A stretch of 11,044 nt of DNA from Phycisphaerales bacterium. Its GTDB lineage: Bacteria > Planctomycetota > Phycisphaerae > SM23-33. The translations under genes were made by a program, and so were the position numbers. Location: contig PMYM01000022.1 in the NCBI GenBank assembly GCA_003171235.1, positions 1-11,044 on the forward strand, in the 5' to 3' direction. Below are positions 1 through 6,623 of this stretch, in pieces; within the stretch, counting starts at the first letter, position 1; each line of letters opens with the position of its first letter. Below the pieces are notes generated by a model. That model was not told where the DNA came from and searched no databases. It saw only the letters and a program-made list of their open reading frames with translations.

Positions 1-296
1 TCCACGGCCAGTTCGCCGTCGGGGCGGTTAAGGAACCGAAGCTCGTCGCACAGGGAGATGCGGCAGACCACGCTATCCAACTCGTGATAGCCGTCGGCCC
101 GCCGGCCCACCACGCGCAGGGTGAGGTTCAGTTTGGCCGGAGCGAGCCATTGCACCCAGTCGCCAAACTGCTGCTTGGGCAAGCGCGGCAGATTGGGAAT
201 CTTGCCCGGCGGAGGCGCCAGCGACGAAAAGTCCCCGCCCTTCCGCACCCCCAGGTCGTAATGCAGCAACGAGGCCATATCCATGCGACGTATCAT
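1..296 (-). CDS. ispE: 4-diphosphocytidyl-2-C-methyl-D-erythritol kinase, N-terminal part (runs off window)
   Basis: This is the 5' part of a gene that continues past base 1. IspE is the cytosolic GHMP-family kinase that phosphorylates the 2-hydroxyl of CDP-methylerythritol in the MEP route to isoprenoid precursors. The frame reads APAKLNLTLRVVGRRADGYH followed by ELDSVV, which is the hallmark IspE N-terminal block (PAKxNLxLxVxGRRxDGYHxL). The GHMP ATP-binding glycine loop would lie outside the window. The most upstream in-frame ATG is at 296; ATGs at 284 and 278 are alternatives, and none has a clear Shine-Dalgarno. All three leave roughly 45-55 residues, rich in Pro, Leu and Lys, before the PAKLNL block, where typical IspE has about 5-10. 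Either this lineage has an N-terminal extension, or translation begins at an internal GTG or TTG. The gene starts about 30 nt after the transglutaminase stop, so it is probably the last visible gene of that operon. Family assignment is firm; the start is not. Confidence 0.9.
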   Translation of the reverse strand, partial: MIRRMDMASLLHYDLGVRKGGDFSSLAPPPGKIPNLPRLPKQQFGDWVQWLAPAKLNLTLRVVGRRADGYHELDSVVCRISLCDELRFLNRPDGELAV

Positions 297-325
297 ACAG
301 ACGCGGGTTCATCCGGGGCCAGCCC

Positions 326-2557
326 CTACGACTTGGGGTTGAGTGATTGGCGGATATTTTCGGCCAACTGGGCGCCTTCGTCGGCGATGGCCTGGGGTGC
401 GGCGCCGCCCCAGCGGACCAGGTAGAGCAGTTCGGCCAGGCGCTCCATCTTGTCGGGCGGCAGCGACAGGCGGTCGGCGCATTGGCGCAGGAATTCGCGC
501 GGCGTCTGACCCGGCTCTTGGCGCACGCCCCGGCGCACCGTAAGCCGGTGCAGCCGGAGATACCAGCGCGGCATCTGCCGGCTGGGCCTCAGGCCATACC
601 GGCGGCGCCGCCGCAGCAACTTCCAGCTCAGCACGCTCATCGCCGCCAGGGCCAGCGCCGACGCCGTCACGCCCAGCCCCTTGACGATGTTCTCATCCAT
701 CCGGCCGCTGGCCGCCAGGTTCTTCAGGCTGGCCAGGGCCTTCTTGATGTACTGCAGCACGCCCCGCCAGGTGGCCTCAAACCGCCTCAGCAGGCCGCCA
801 AACAGCCTCTGCCGATCGGACTCGCTGTAGTTGACCACCCGCGTGGACCATAGGAATTTCAGCGCCCCCAGCCAGTTCTTGACCCCTGCCAGGGCCCCCG
901 TCGGGCGGTCACTGGCTCCGGCCGGAGTGGGATCGAAAACCTGCCAGTCTTGTCCGGGGGTGTACACTTCGCACCAGGCATGGGCGTCGCTGTTGCGGAC
1001 CAGGTAGCCGTCGGCCATCGAACTGTATTCGCTGACCAGGAACCCGCCGGCCAGGCGGCATTGCACCCCCAGGGCGCGGCACATCAACGTCATGGCCGAG
1101 GCGAACAGCTCGCAGTGGCCGCGTCGCACGCGAAAAAGGAACTCCTCCACCGGGTCGGTGACCGGTTCGTAGCCGGACAGGTCCAGGGTGTAGCCGTAGT
1201 CGCGCTGGAGGTTTTGGCAGATGCGCCCGGCGACGGCCAGGTCGTAGGCGTCGCGCGCCGCCTGGTTGGCGGGCGGCGGCGGGGGCAAATCCTGGCACCA
1301 CTGCCGCGCCAACTGGGCCACCGCCGGAGAAACGGTGTGGGGAGCGTCGGGCCACTCCACCGGCCGGCGCCACTCCTGCATGGCCAGTTGCCGGCGCTGG
1401 TTGGGCGTCAGCGGCGCCGCCAGCGAGACGGCAGTGTACTGCAGCGGCGCATCCATGTTTGGCTGATCCACCACCACGTCGGGGTATAGCGAAAGGGCGT
1501 TGACGTTGTTTGGCAAGTGCAACTGGATCATGGGCTCCAGGCGCGGCAAGGCCGGCAACACCGAGGGGTCCAGCAGAACCTGCTGGGTCAGGGCGTTGGG
1601 GTCGTGGGCCAGTAGGCTCACGTCGCCGCTTTCCACCGACCAGGAATGGTTGGGCATCGCCAAGCGCCAGGCCCGTTCAGCCGGAATGTAGCCGTAATAG
1701 GTGTGGGCGCGAAAATAGCCCTGGTAGCCGCTGCGGCCGACGTCCCTCCCGGCGGCGTCGGTGATCTTGACGCGCATTACCACGGTGGAGTCGGGGCGGA
1801 TGCGGCGGACGTCGTTGAGCTGCATGGATTCCGACAATCCGCTGCTGGCCCAGTCGCCCGAACCCGCCTGCGCCCCGATGAGGAGGCCGCGCGGCACGCG
1901 CGGCATCAGCAGGAAAATGCCCAAGGCCAGCAGGGCCGACACTCCCGCCAGGCCCAGTGCCAGCCGCCAGAGGAGCTTGCGGGGAAAACGCGCCGAGACG
2001 TGCCAGGCCACCCGCTGCGGGTCAACCGGCCGCTCCTCCACCGGCAACACCGCCCCGGCCTGGCGGTCCAGGGCCACCTTCAGCGCCAGCACCATCGCCA
2101 CGTAAAAACACACCGGCACGTACACCACCAGCATCAGGCCAAGCCACATGCCCGATGTCATCATGGTCCCGGCGATAACGCTCACCAGCGAGAGCAGCAG
2201 GATTTGGGCGTAGTCGCTGTTGCGCTTCTGTTCAAAGAGCTTGCACAACTGGATCAGGATCAGGAAATGCCCCAGGGAGCGGACGATCAAGCCGCCCCAG
2301 GATTCCCAAAGGAAATACGCGATGATTGCCAGGACGGCCAGGTTGACCAGCCTGCGGGGCACGTAGAACTCGCTGCGCCGCAGCAGGGCCAGGGCGTTTA
2401 TCACCACCCCCAGGCCCGTCAGGGCCAGGTACAGGGCATTGCCCTCCGACAGGGCGAAGGCCCCCGAGCCCAGCAGCACCAGCAGCAGCAGCGGCCATTC
2501 CAATTGCAGCCGCTGGGTCAGCAGCAGTTCGGCCCTGGTGAAGGCGCGGAGCGGCAT
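326..2557 (-). CDS. TgpA-like membrane transglutaminase (DUF3488/transglutaminase-like/DUF4129)
   Basis: A 743-aa inner-membrane protein with the TgpA layout. Residues about 20-220 hold several hydrophobic helices (about 20-60, 68-105, 117-160, 197-220; DUF3488-like). A large extracytoplasmic part follows, with a transglutaminase core at about 440-550, then a single helix at about 628-646, an Arg-rich stop-transfer segment (649-653) and a cytoplasmic DUF4129-like tail. The papain-like triad is visible: Cys482 in RRGHCELFASAM, His526 in SDAHAWCEVY and Asp542 in VFDPTPAG. The core is therefore probably active as a transglutaminase or protease-like enzyme on envelope proteins or peptides; the substrate is unknown. 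Its ATG shares one base with the DUF58 stop (TGATG) and has a strong GGAGGTG ribosome site inside the upstream gene, so the two are translationally coupled. It sits with moxR and DUF58 in the classic trio, and ispE follows about 30 nt downstream. The length is normal for the family. Confidence 0.93.
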   Translation of the reverse strand: MPLRAFTRAELLLTQRLQLEWPLLLLVLLGSGAFALSEGNALYLALTGLGVVINALALLRRSEFYVPRRLVNLAVLAIIAYFLWESWGGLIVRSLGHFLILIQLCKLFEQKRNSDYAQILLLSLVSVIAGTMMTSGMWLGLMLVVYVPVCFYVAMVLALKVALDRQAGAVLPVEERPVDPQRVAWHVSARFPRKLLWRLALGLAGVSALLALGIFLLMPRVPRGLLIGAQAGSGDWASSGLSESMQLNDVRRIRPDSTVVMRVKITDAAGRDVGRSGYQGYFRAHTYYGYIPAERAWRLAMPNHSWSVESGDVSLLAHDPNALTQQVLLDPSVLPALPRLEPMIQLHLPNNVNALSLYPDVVVDQPNMDAPLQYTAVSLAAPLTPNQRRQLAMQEWRRPVEWPDAPHTVSPAVAQLARQWCQDLPPPPPANQAARDAYDLAVAGRICQNLQRDYGYTLDLSGYEPVTDPVEEFLFRVRRGHCELFASAMTLMCRALGVQCRLAGGFLVSEYSSMADGYLVRNSDAHAWCEVYTPGQDWQVFDPTPAGASDRPTGALAGVKNWLGALKFLWSTRVVNYSESDRQRLFGGLLRRFEATWRGVLQYIKKALASLKNLAASGRMDENIVKGLGVTASALALAAMSVLSWKLLRRRRRYGLRPSRQMPRWYLRLHRLTVRRGVRQEPGQTPREFLRQCADRLSLPPDKMERLAELLYLVRWGGAAPQAIADEGAQLAENIRQSLNPKS

Positions 2558-3771
2558 CAGGCCACCTCCCGCCCAAAGCGGCGATTCTTGCGCGCGGCTG
2601 GAGGGATATCGGCCGGGGCGGCGGCGCCGGCCGGGGCGGATTCAAATAATTCAGGCAGGTTTTCCGGCGTCGCCAGCGTCAGCCGGGGGCACAGGCGCCG
2701 TGCCACGGCCAGCGTATCCAGCAGGCCAGGCTGGGCCGTGGCCACCACCAAGTGCATGGAAGAGGGATCCCCCCGCGCCGCCGCCTGCAGGGCCTCGCCC
2801 AGGCCCGGACGGTTCCCTACCTGGGCCAAGGCCAGGGCGTCCAGCAAGGCCGTGCGCTGCCCGCGCCCGCCGCGCGGCGGGTACAACTTCATGCCGCCGG
2901 CGTCGCCCAGGGCCAGCCCCACCTGAAATTCGCGGTGGATGGCGCTGTCGATGAGCGTGGCGGCAAAGCTGATCAGGCCCTCCAGGGCGTCGGGAGCGGC
3001 GCCCGGCGGCAACTGCGCGTCCAGCACCACCAGCAGGGTGTCGGGACGGGGCTTGGACATCTCGCGCACCACCGGCATGCGCCGCCCGGCCGATCGCTTC
3101 CAGTGAATCCAGCGCGGATTGTCGCCCTGGCGGTACTCGCGCAGGCCGAAGAACTCGTCCGACCCGCTGTGCACCTGCGAAGGGGCGGCGTCGGAGATCT
3201 GGGAGGAGCCGCCGGTCAAAAGGTTGACCTTCAGCCGCCCCAGCGCCGGCCAGACGATAAGCTGGGCCTGTTGGCGTATCATCCGGCTGGCCTGCACCAG
3301 GCGGAAGGGAAACCGTGTCAGCAGGCGCAGGCCGGTCAGCGGCAGCAGGCCGCGGCGGGAAACCGAAATGCGGGCTCCGCAACTGAAGCTCCGGCCGGCC
3401 GGCAGGTACAGGCAGTAGCCCTCCACGCCTCGCAGCCGCGGAGGCGGGTCCACCTCGGATATCTCGATGCCCACCACTCCCATGCCGCGCGGGCGGCGGT
3501 GGCGAAGACTGTAAGCCAGGTGCGCCACCCCGCCGGCGAAGCAACGGTCGGGCAGATTCCGCCGGACCTCCAGGCAGGAGAGCATGTACCGGGCCACCAG
3601 GATGCCTGAGCAGAAAGCCCCCACCATCAGCCCGAACAGCACCAGCAGCATCGCCCGCTGGTTGTTGACGGCCGCCAGGGCCAACAGCGCCATGCCCGCC
3701 AGAAAGAACATGCCCGCCAGCGTGGAGCGGTAATCGTACCGGCGGCGGAAATGCTTTCTTGGCTTGGCCAT
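2557..3771 (-). CDS. DUF58 domain-containing membrane protein
   Basis: A 404-aa protein with a basic N terminus (MAKPRKHFRRRYDYR), two adjacent hydrophobic helices (about 18-36 and 41-60) and a mostly soluble remainder. The DUF58 signature is clear at about 206-237: FFGLREYRQGDNPRWIHWK followed by RSAGR and PVVRE. After it comes a VWA-like alpha/beta region with VVLDAQLPPG at 248-257. DUF58 proteins accompany MoxR ATPases and are thought to be their clients or adaptors; the molecular job is not established. I place the start at ATG 3771, which has GGA 7 nt upstream. The frame stays open upstream to 3840, but that extension is translated from the 111-bp hairpin element (3781-3891), and the basic sequence at MAKPRK looks like the natural N terminus. 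The gene overlaps the transglutaminase start by 1 nt. Its C-terminal tail (380-404) is Ala/Pro-rich, then basic. Confidence 0.92.
   Translation of the reverse strand: MAKPRKHFRRRYDYRSTLAGMFFLAGMALLALAAVNNQRAMLLVLFGLMVGAFCSGILVARYMLSCLEVRRNLPDRCFAGGVAHLAYSLRHRRPRGMGVVGIEISEVDPPPRLRGVEGYCLYLPAGRSFSCGARISVSRRGLLPLTGLRLLTRFPFRLVQASRMIRQQAQLIVWPALGRLKVNLLTGGSSQISDAAPSQVHSGSDEFFGLREYRQGDNPRWIHWKRSAGRRMPVVREMSKPRPDTLLVVLDAQLPPGAAPDALEGLISFAATLIDSAIHREFQVGLALGDAGGMKLYPPRGGRGQRTALLDALALAQVGNRPGLGEALQAAARGDPSSMHLVVATAQPGLLDTLAVARRLCPRLTLATPENLPELFESAPAGAAAPADIPPAARKNRRFGREVA
2563..2569 (-). promoter_or_regulatory. Strong ribosome binding site of the transglutaminase gene
   Basis: On the minus strand GGAGGTG lies 5 nt before the ATG at 2557, inside the last codons of the DUF58 gene. 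With the TGATG stop/start overlap this points to coupled translation or reinitiation. Confidence 0.75.
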
Positions 3772-3780
3772 ATCATTTTC

Positions 3781-3891
3781 CAGTGGCATGGGCGTCTCGC
3801 CCATGCGTCGCAGGGGCATCTTGCCCCTGCTTGCCGGCAAATCACGGGCGAGACGCCTGTGGTGCTCACGGGCAAGATGCCCGTGCCACTG
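3781..3891. repeat. 111-bp multi-hairpin element between moxR and the DUF58 gene
   Basis: A compact series of near-perfect hairpins separates the two genes. Type 1 is CATGGGCG-TCT-CGCCCATG at 3787-3805. Type 2 is GCAGGGGCA-TCT-TGCCCCTGC (arms 9 bp) at 3810-3830. A central TTGCCGGCAA lies at 3831-3840. Then come ACGGGCG-AGA-CGCCTGT with one G-T pair at 3844-3860, and CACGGGCA-AGA-TGCCCGTG at 3867-3885. The outer ends are a 13-bp inverted repeat, CAGTGGCATGGGC (3781-3793) against GCCCGTGCCACTG (3879-3891), with one mismatch. Loops are TCT in the left half and AGA in the right, so the right half carries the units in the other orientation. The pairing is kept by compensatory differences (G..C versus A..T next to the loop). 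This looks like a small non-coding dispersed element of the REP/MITE kind. It lies inside the transcript and could affect mRNA stability or termination. Confidence 0.75.
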
Positions 3892-3935
3892 AGAAAGCGA
3901 TTGCCCTGCGCCCGCTGGGGCCTGGGTCCGTGCGC

Positions 3936-4868
3936 CTACTGGGGCGCGGCCGTGGCCTGCAGAATCTTGTCCAGAATAGCCTCGGCGGCCTGGCCGGAAT
4001 CCTGGGTCAGCGCCTTGGTCACCACCCGGTGCGCCACCACGGGCTTGACCAATTGCTTGACGTCGTCGGGCACGACGTATTGGCGCCCCTCGAACAAGGC
4101 CGCCGCCTTGGCCGCCTGCACCAGGGCCAGCGCCCCGCGCGGCGAAAGCCCCAGCGCCAATTGCTCCTCCAGACGCGTGGCCTGGGCGATGGCGATAACG
4201 TAATCCATGATCAACCCGTCCACCCGCACCGACACGACCCGCTGCTGCAGGGCCTGCAGCGTGGGCGAATCCATGGCCTGGGGCAGGCTCTCCAGGCGGT
4301 TGCGGGAGGGCTGCTCCTCCAGGATGCGCCGCTCGGCCTGGCGGTCGGGATAGCCCATGCGGATGCGGAGCATGAAGCGGTCGAGCTGGTTTTCGGGCAG
4401 GAAATACGTGCCCTCGAACTGGAAGGGGTTCTGCGTGGCGATGACCATGAAGGGCGGGCCCAGGCGGTAGGTCTGGCCGTCCATCGAAACCTGCGATTCG
4501 TTCATGGCCTCCAGCAGGGCCGACTGCGTGCGCGGCGTGGTGCGGTTGATCTCGTCGGCCAGCACGATGTTGGCGAAGATCGGCCCGCGCTTGAAACTGA
4601 ACTGCCCGCTCCTGGCGTCATAGATGGAGACGCCCAGGATGTCGGTCGGCAGCAGGTCGGGGGTGAGCTGGATGCGGCTGAAGGAGCAGCCCAGGCTGCG
4701 GGCGATGGTCCTGGCCAGGACAGTCTTGCCCACCCCGGGCACGTCTTCCAGCAGCACGTGCCCCCCGGCCAGAAGGGCGATGATCGCCTGCCTGACCGCC
4801 TCGGTCTTGCCCAGGATCACCGACTCGATGTTCTCCTGCAGCCGGAGAATCTCCTGCAACTTGGCCAT
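3936..4868 (-). CDS. MoxR-family AAA+ ATPase
   Basis: A 310-aa cytoplasmic AAA+ ATPase of normal MoxR length. Walker A is EDVPGVGKT (41-49), Walker B is IVLADE (101-106) and sensor 1 is IATQNP with Asn147. The arginine in QLDRF (161-165) and SPRGALAL (242-249, sensor 2 region) are also present. MoxR proteins act as chaperone-like motors that remodel or activate partner proteins, usually those encoded next door; here these are DUF58 and TgpA. I chose the ATG at 4868 (MAKLQEILRLQENI). The frame can be extended to a TTG at 4898, but that start is weaker and the extra residues (RRGLPGKQV) look unlike the family. The gene is first in the operon, about 55 nt after a TATAAT box. The 95-160 nt gap to DUF58, filled by the hairpin element, is wider than usual for this cluster. 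Confidence 0.95.
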   Translation of the reverse strand: MAKLQEILRLQENIESVILGKTEAVRQAIIALLAGGHVLLEDVPGVGKTVLARTIARSLGCSFSRIQLTPDLLPTDILGVSIYDARSGQFSFKRGPIFANIVLADEINRTTPRTQSALLEAMNESQVSMDGQTYRLGPPFMVIATQNPFQFEGTYFLPENQLDRFMLRIRMGYPDRQAERRILEEQPSRNRLESLPQAMDSPTLQALQQRVVSVRVDGLIMDYVIAIAQATRLEEQLALGLSPRGALALVQAAKAAALFEGRQYVVPDDVKQLVKPVVAHRVVTKALTQDSGQAAEAILDKILQATAAPQ

Positions 4869-4930
4869 AACCTGTTTTCCCGGGAGTCCCCGGCGCAACG
4901 GCGCGGCCGGCCGGCGGACATGCCTGGGGC

Positions 4931-4936
4931 ATTATA
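4931..4936 (-). promoter_or_regulatory. Candidate -10 box of the moxR operon
   Basis: A perfect TATAAT on the minus strand (context AAAGTATAATGCCCC) lies about 62 bp before the moxR ATG, in an otherwise GC-rich gap, giving an expected leader of about 55 nt. No good -35 box sits 16-18 bp upstream; that place holds a short hairpin, GCGGC-TTG-GCCGC (4944-4956). The hairpin might be an activator or repressor site, or be chance. Confidence 0.5.
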
Positions 4937-5014
4937 CTTTCGTGCGGCTTGGCCGCAGCAGGTAAAACAGCTTTCGCCGCAATGACCGCGCTATCGGGTA
5001 CATCCGTCGCCACG

Positions 5015-5050
5015 CCAAAAAGAAGCCCCCGGCCACAAGGACCGGGGGCC
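5015..5050 (-). terminator. Intrinsic terminator after the porin gene
   Basis: On the minus strand, about 40 nt after the porin stop, there is an 8-bp GC stem GCCCCCGG / CCGGGGGC (5042-5049 with 5025-5032) with a 9-nt loop, followed at once by TTCTTTTT (5024-5017). This is a textbook rho-independent terminator. It isolates the transport block from the moxR operon that starts about 80 bp further on. Confidence 0.88.
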
Positions 5051-5088
5051 ATATAAGTGATCAGACCCGAAAAGCTCCAATGAGTCCG

Positions 5089-6507
5089 CTACCAGGTGAA
5101 GACGACCTCGTAGCGAAGGAACAGGGCCACGTCGTTGCGGAAGTCGTCATAGTAGTTGCCGGGGGCAAAGACCTCGCCCAGCAGGTGGCCCGAGACGTGG
5201 GGGTTGAACTTGTAGGTCAGCAGGGCGGTGAGCAACTGGCCGCGGAACTTGGCGTTGTCGCTGAAGCCGGCGGTGCCGGCCTTGGGATTCTGGTTGGCGA
5301 AGAACAAGTTATAGTTGAGGCTGAACTCGGTCTTGTCCGAGGGATTCAAGGCCCATCCCCAGCCCACGCGGTATAGGTTGGTGTATTGAGCGGGCCGGGT
5401 TTCCAAGGCCCAGGTGTTGGCCAGGATTTCGCTCCACTGCGGCCAGCGGCCCCAGAGAATGTCGAAGCCCTTGTCCTGGTTGGTGTCGCCGGAGAGGTAC
5501 TCAAACTGCGTCCGCAAGCGGTTGTTCTTTGGGTCGTGGAAAGAGTAGGTCAGGTCATTGACCGTGCCGAAGGCGCAGATATTGGCGTCGTTCTTCTCTC
5601 CGGCCTCGATGGCGAACTGCCCGGTGTAGCGCCAATTGTCGTTGAAGTTGTGCACCACCCGCGGGCCGAAGGCGTAGATGTCGGCGTTATCGCCAGTGGA
5701 CAATTGCTTCTCATCGTGCTTCCAGATGAAGAAGCCGTCGATCTCGGTCTTCTCCAGGGATTTGTTGGCCACCCACAGGATGACGCCCTGCTCGTCGTTC
5801 TCGCTGGTGAAACGCGTCTGGGCCTGGTGGTTGAAGGGCTCGATCCAGCGGTCCTCGCGCGAGGTCTGGTTGATGTAGACGATGTCGGCCGTGGTCTTGA
5901 TGTCCTTGAGATCGTAGGTGATGCGGGCGGCGTCGAAGGAGATGGTGCGCGAACCGTCCAGGGGCGTGCCGTCCAGGACCAGCCAGCCGTCGCCGAACAT
6001 GAGTTCCTGCCGGCCGACGGTGACGGTGGCGGGCAGGCCGAATGGACTCTTCCACTTGACATTCAAAATGTCGAACATGGCCTCGTCCACGTTGAAATCG
6101 CGGCGGTTACTGGTGTTTGGCCAGCAGTAGTTATAAAACTCCCACACCAGGCGGGCGTTAATCTCCAGGTCCGGACAGGGCGTGCCGGTCAGCCACAGCC
6201 GCTGGCGTGCGCGCTGGTAGTGCCACTCGTGGTTGGCAGCATCCTCGTTGAGGGTGCGATCGTTGTTGGTCCAGTGTTCCCGCAATCGCACATCGGCTCC
6301 CCACTTCAGCCAGGAGGTGGGGTTCTTGCTTTGCTGAATCCATTGTTCCACCGGGTCCACCTGTGCGGCGGGAGGCGGCGGAAGGGCGGCTGGGGCGGCG
6401 GCTGGTTGACTGGCCGGGGCGGAATTCGCGCTTACCGCCTGGCCCAATGCCAGTGACCCCGAGACAGCCAGGGCCGCTACCAGAATCCATGCTTGCACTC
6501 TGCTCAT
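5089..6507 (-). CDS. Alginate-export-family outer-membrane beta-barrel porin
   Basis: A 472-aa exported protein. Residues 1-22 are a signal peptide (MSRVQAWILVAALAVSG...LALGQ, probable cleavage after an A-x-A/LGQA site). Residues 28-52 are an Ala/Pro-rich linker, and from about 65 on alternating strands fit a beta-barrel. The block WLKWGADVRLREHW, then YQRARQRLWLTG and TVGRQELMFGDGWLVLDGTP, matches the alginate_export (AlgE-like) domain family as I know it. The protein ends in RYEVVFTW, with a terminal aromatic residue as usual for outer-membrane barrels assembled by Bam. Its substrate cannot be read from the sequence; family members pass alginate or other anionic or small organic solutes, and many are unassigned. 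The start is well supported by AAGGAG 5 nt upstream. The gene lies 116 nt after the symporter gene on the same strand and is closed by a strong terminator, so the two may be co-expressed. Confidence 0.82.
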   Translation of the reverse strand: MSRVQAWILVAALAVSGSLALGQAVSANSAPASQPAAAPAALPPPPAAQVDPVEQWIQQSKNPTSWLKWGADVRLREHWTNNDRTLNEDAANHEWHYQRARQRLWLTGTPCPDLEINARLVWEFYNYCWPNTSNRRDFNVDEAMFDILNVKWKSPFGLPATVTVGRQELMFGDGWLVLDGTPLDGSRTISFDAARITYDLKDIKTTADIVYINQTSREDRWIEPFNHQAQTRFTSENDEQGVILWVANKSLEKTEIDGFFIWKHDEKQLSTGDNADIYAFGPRVVHNFNDNWRYTGQFAIEAGEKNDANICAFGTVNDLTYSFHDPKNNRLRTQFEYLSGDTNQDKGFDILWGRWPQWSEILANTWALETRPAQYTNLYRVGWGWALNPSDKTEFSLNYNLFFANQNPKAGTAGFSDNAKFRGQLLTALLTYKFNPHVSGHLLGEVFAPGNYYDDFRNDVALFLRYEVVFTW

Positions 6508-6512
6508 AGTCG

Positions 6513-6518
6513 CTCCTT
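6513..6518 (-). promoter_or_regulatory. Ribosome binding site of the porin gene
   Basis: AAGGAG on the minus strand, 5 nt before the ATG at 6507. It fixes the porin start. Confidence 0.8.
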
Positions 6519-6532
6519 GAAGAGTCTCGTAA

Positions 6533-6601
6533 AAGTTTCTCGGACCATCGCCTTAGGAAACTTGAGGCTTTTGCGAATTGCCCGAAGTCTCTCTATGTCA
6601 A
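6533..6601 (-). promoter_or_regulatory. Symporter-porin gap: weak promoter/hairpin signals
   Basis: Two signals occur in the 116-nt gap. A perfect TTGACA -35 hexamer (minus strand, 6601-6596) lies about 90 bp before the porin ATG, but no convincing -10 follows at 16-18 bp. An inverted repeat AAGTTTC/GAAACTT (6557-6563 with 6533-6539, 17-nt loop) is followed by TTT on the minus strand. It could be a weak attenuator or terminator, or a leader structure, before the porin. Either signal would let porin levels differ from symporter levels; both are tentative. Confidence 0.3.
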
Positions 6602-6623
6602 TTGCGGCTTTATCAGGGCCGGG

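Noticed and set aside
73..312. Minus-strand 79-codon frame starting at 312
   Set aside because: It overlaps ispE in another frame. The ispE frame carries the unmistakable PAKLNL and GRRADGYH motifs.
1646..2926. Long plus-strand open frame of about 426 codons
   Set aside because: It lies antisense to the transglutaminase and DUF58 genes. The product is rich in His, Gln, Arg and Ala with no domain, as expected from the opposite strand of GC-rich coding DNA.
3772..3840. N-terminal extension of the DUF58 protein (23 residues more)
   Set aside because: Those codons lie mostly in the hairpin element and look unlike a leader; the ATG at 3771 with GGA upstream and a basic pre-helix sequence is better.
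3759..4985. Plus-strand open frame of about 408 codons opposite moxR
   Set aside because: Low-complexity His/Gly/Leu/Gln-rich shadow of moxR that also translates the hairpin element; no recognisable motif.
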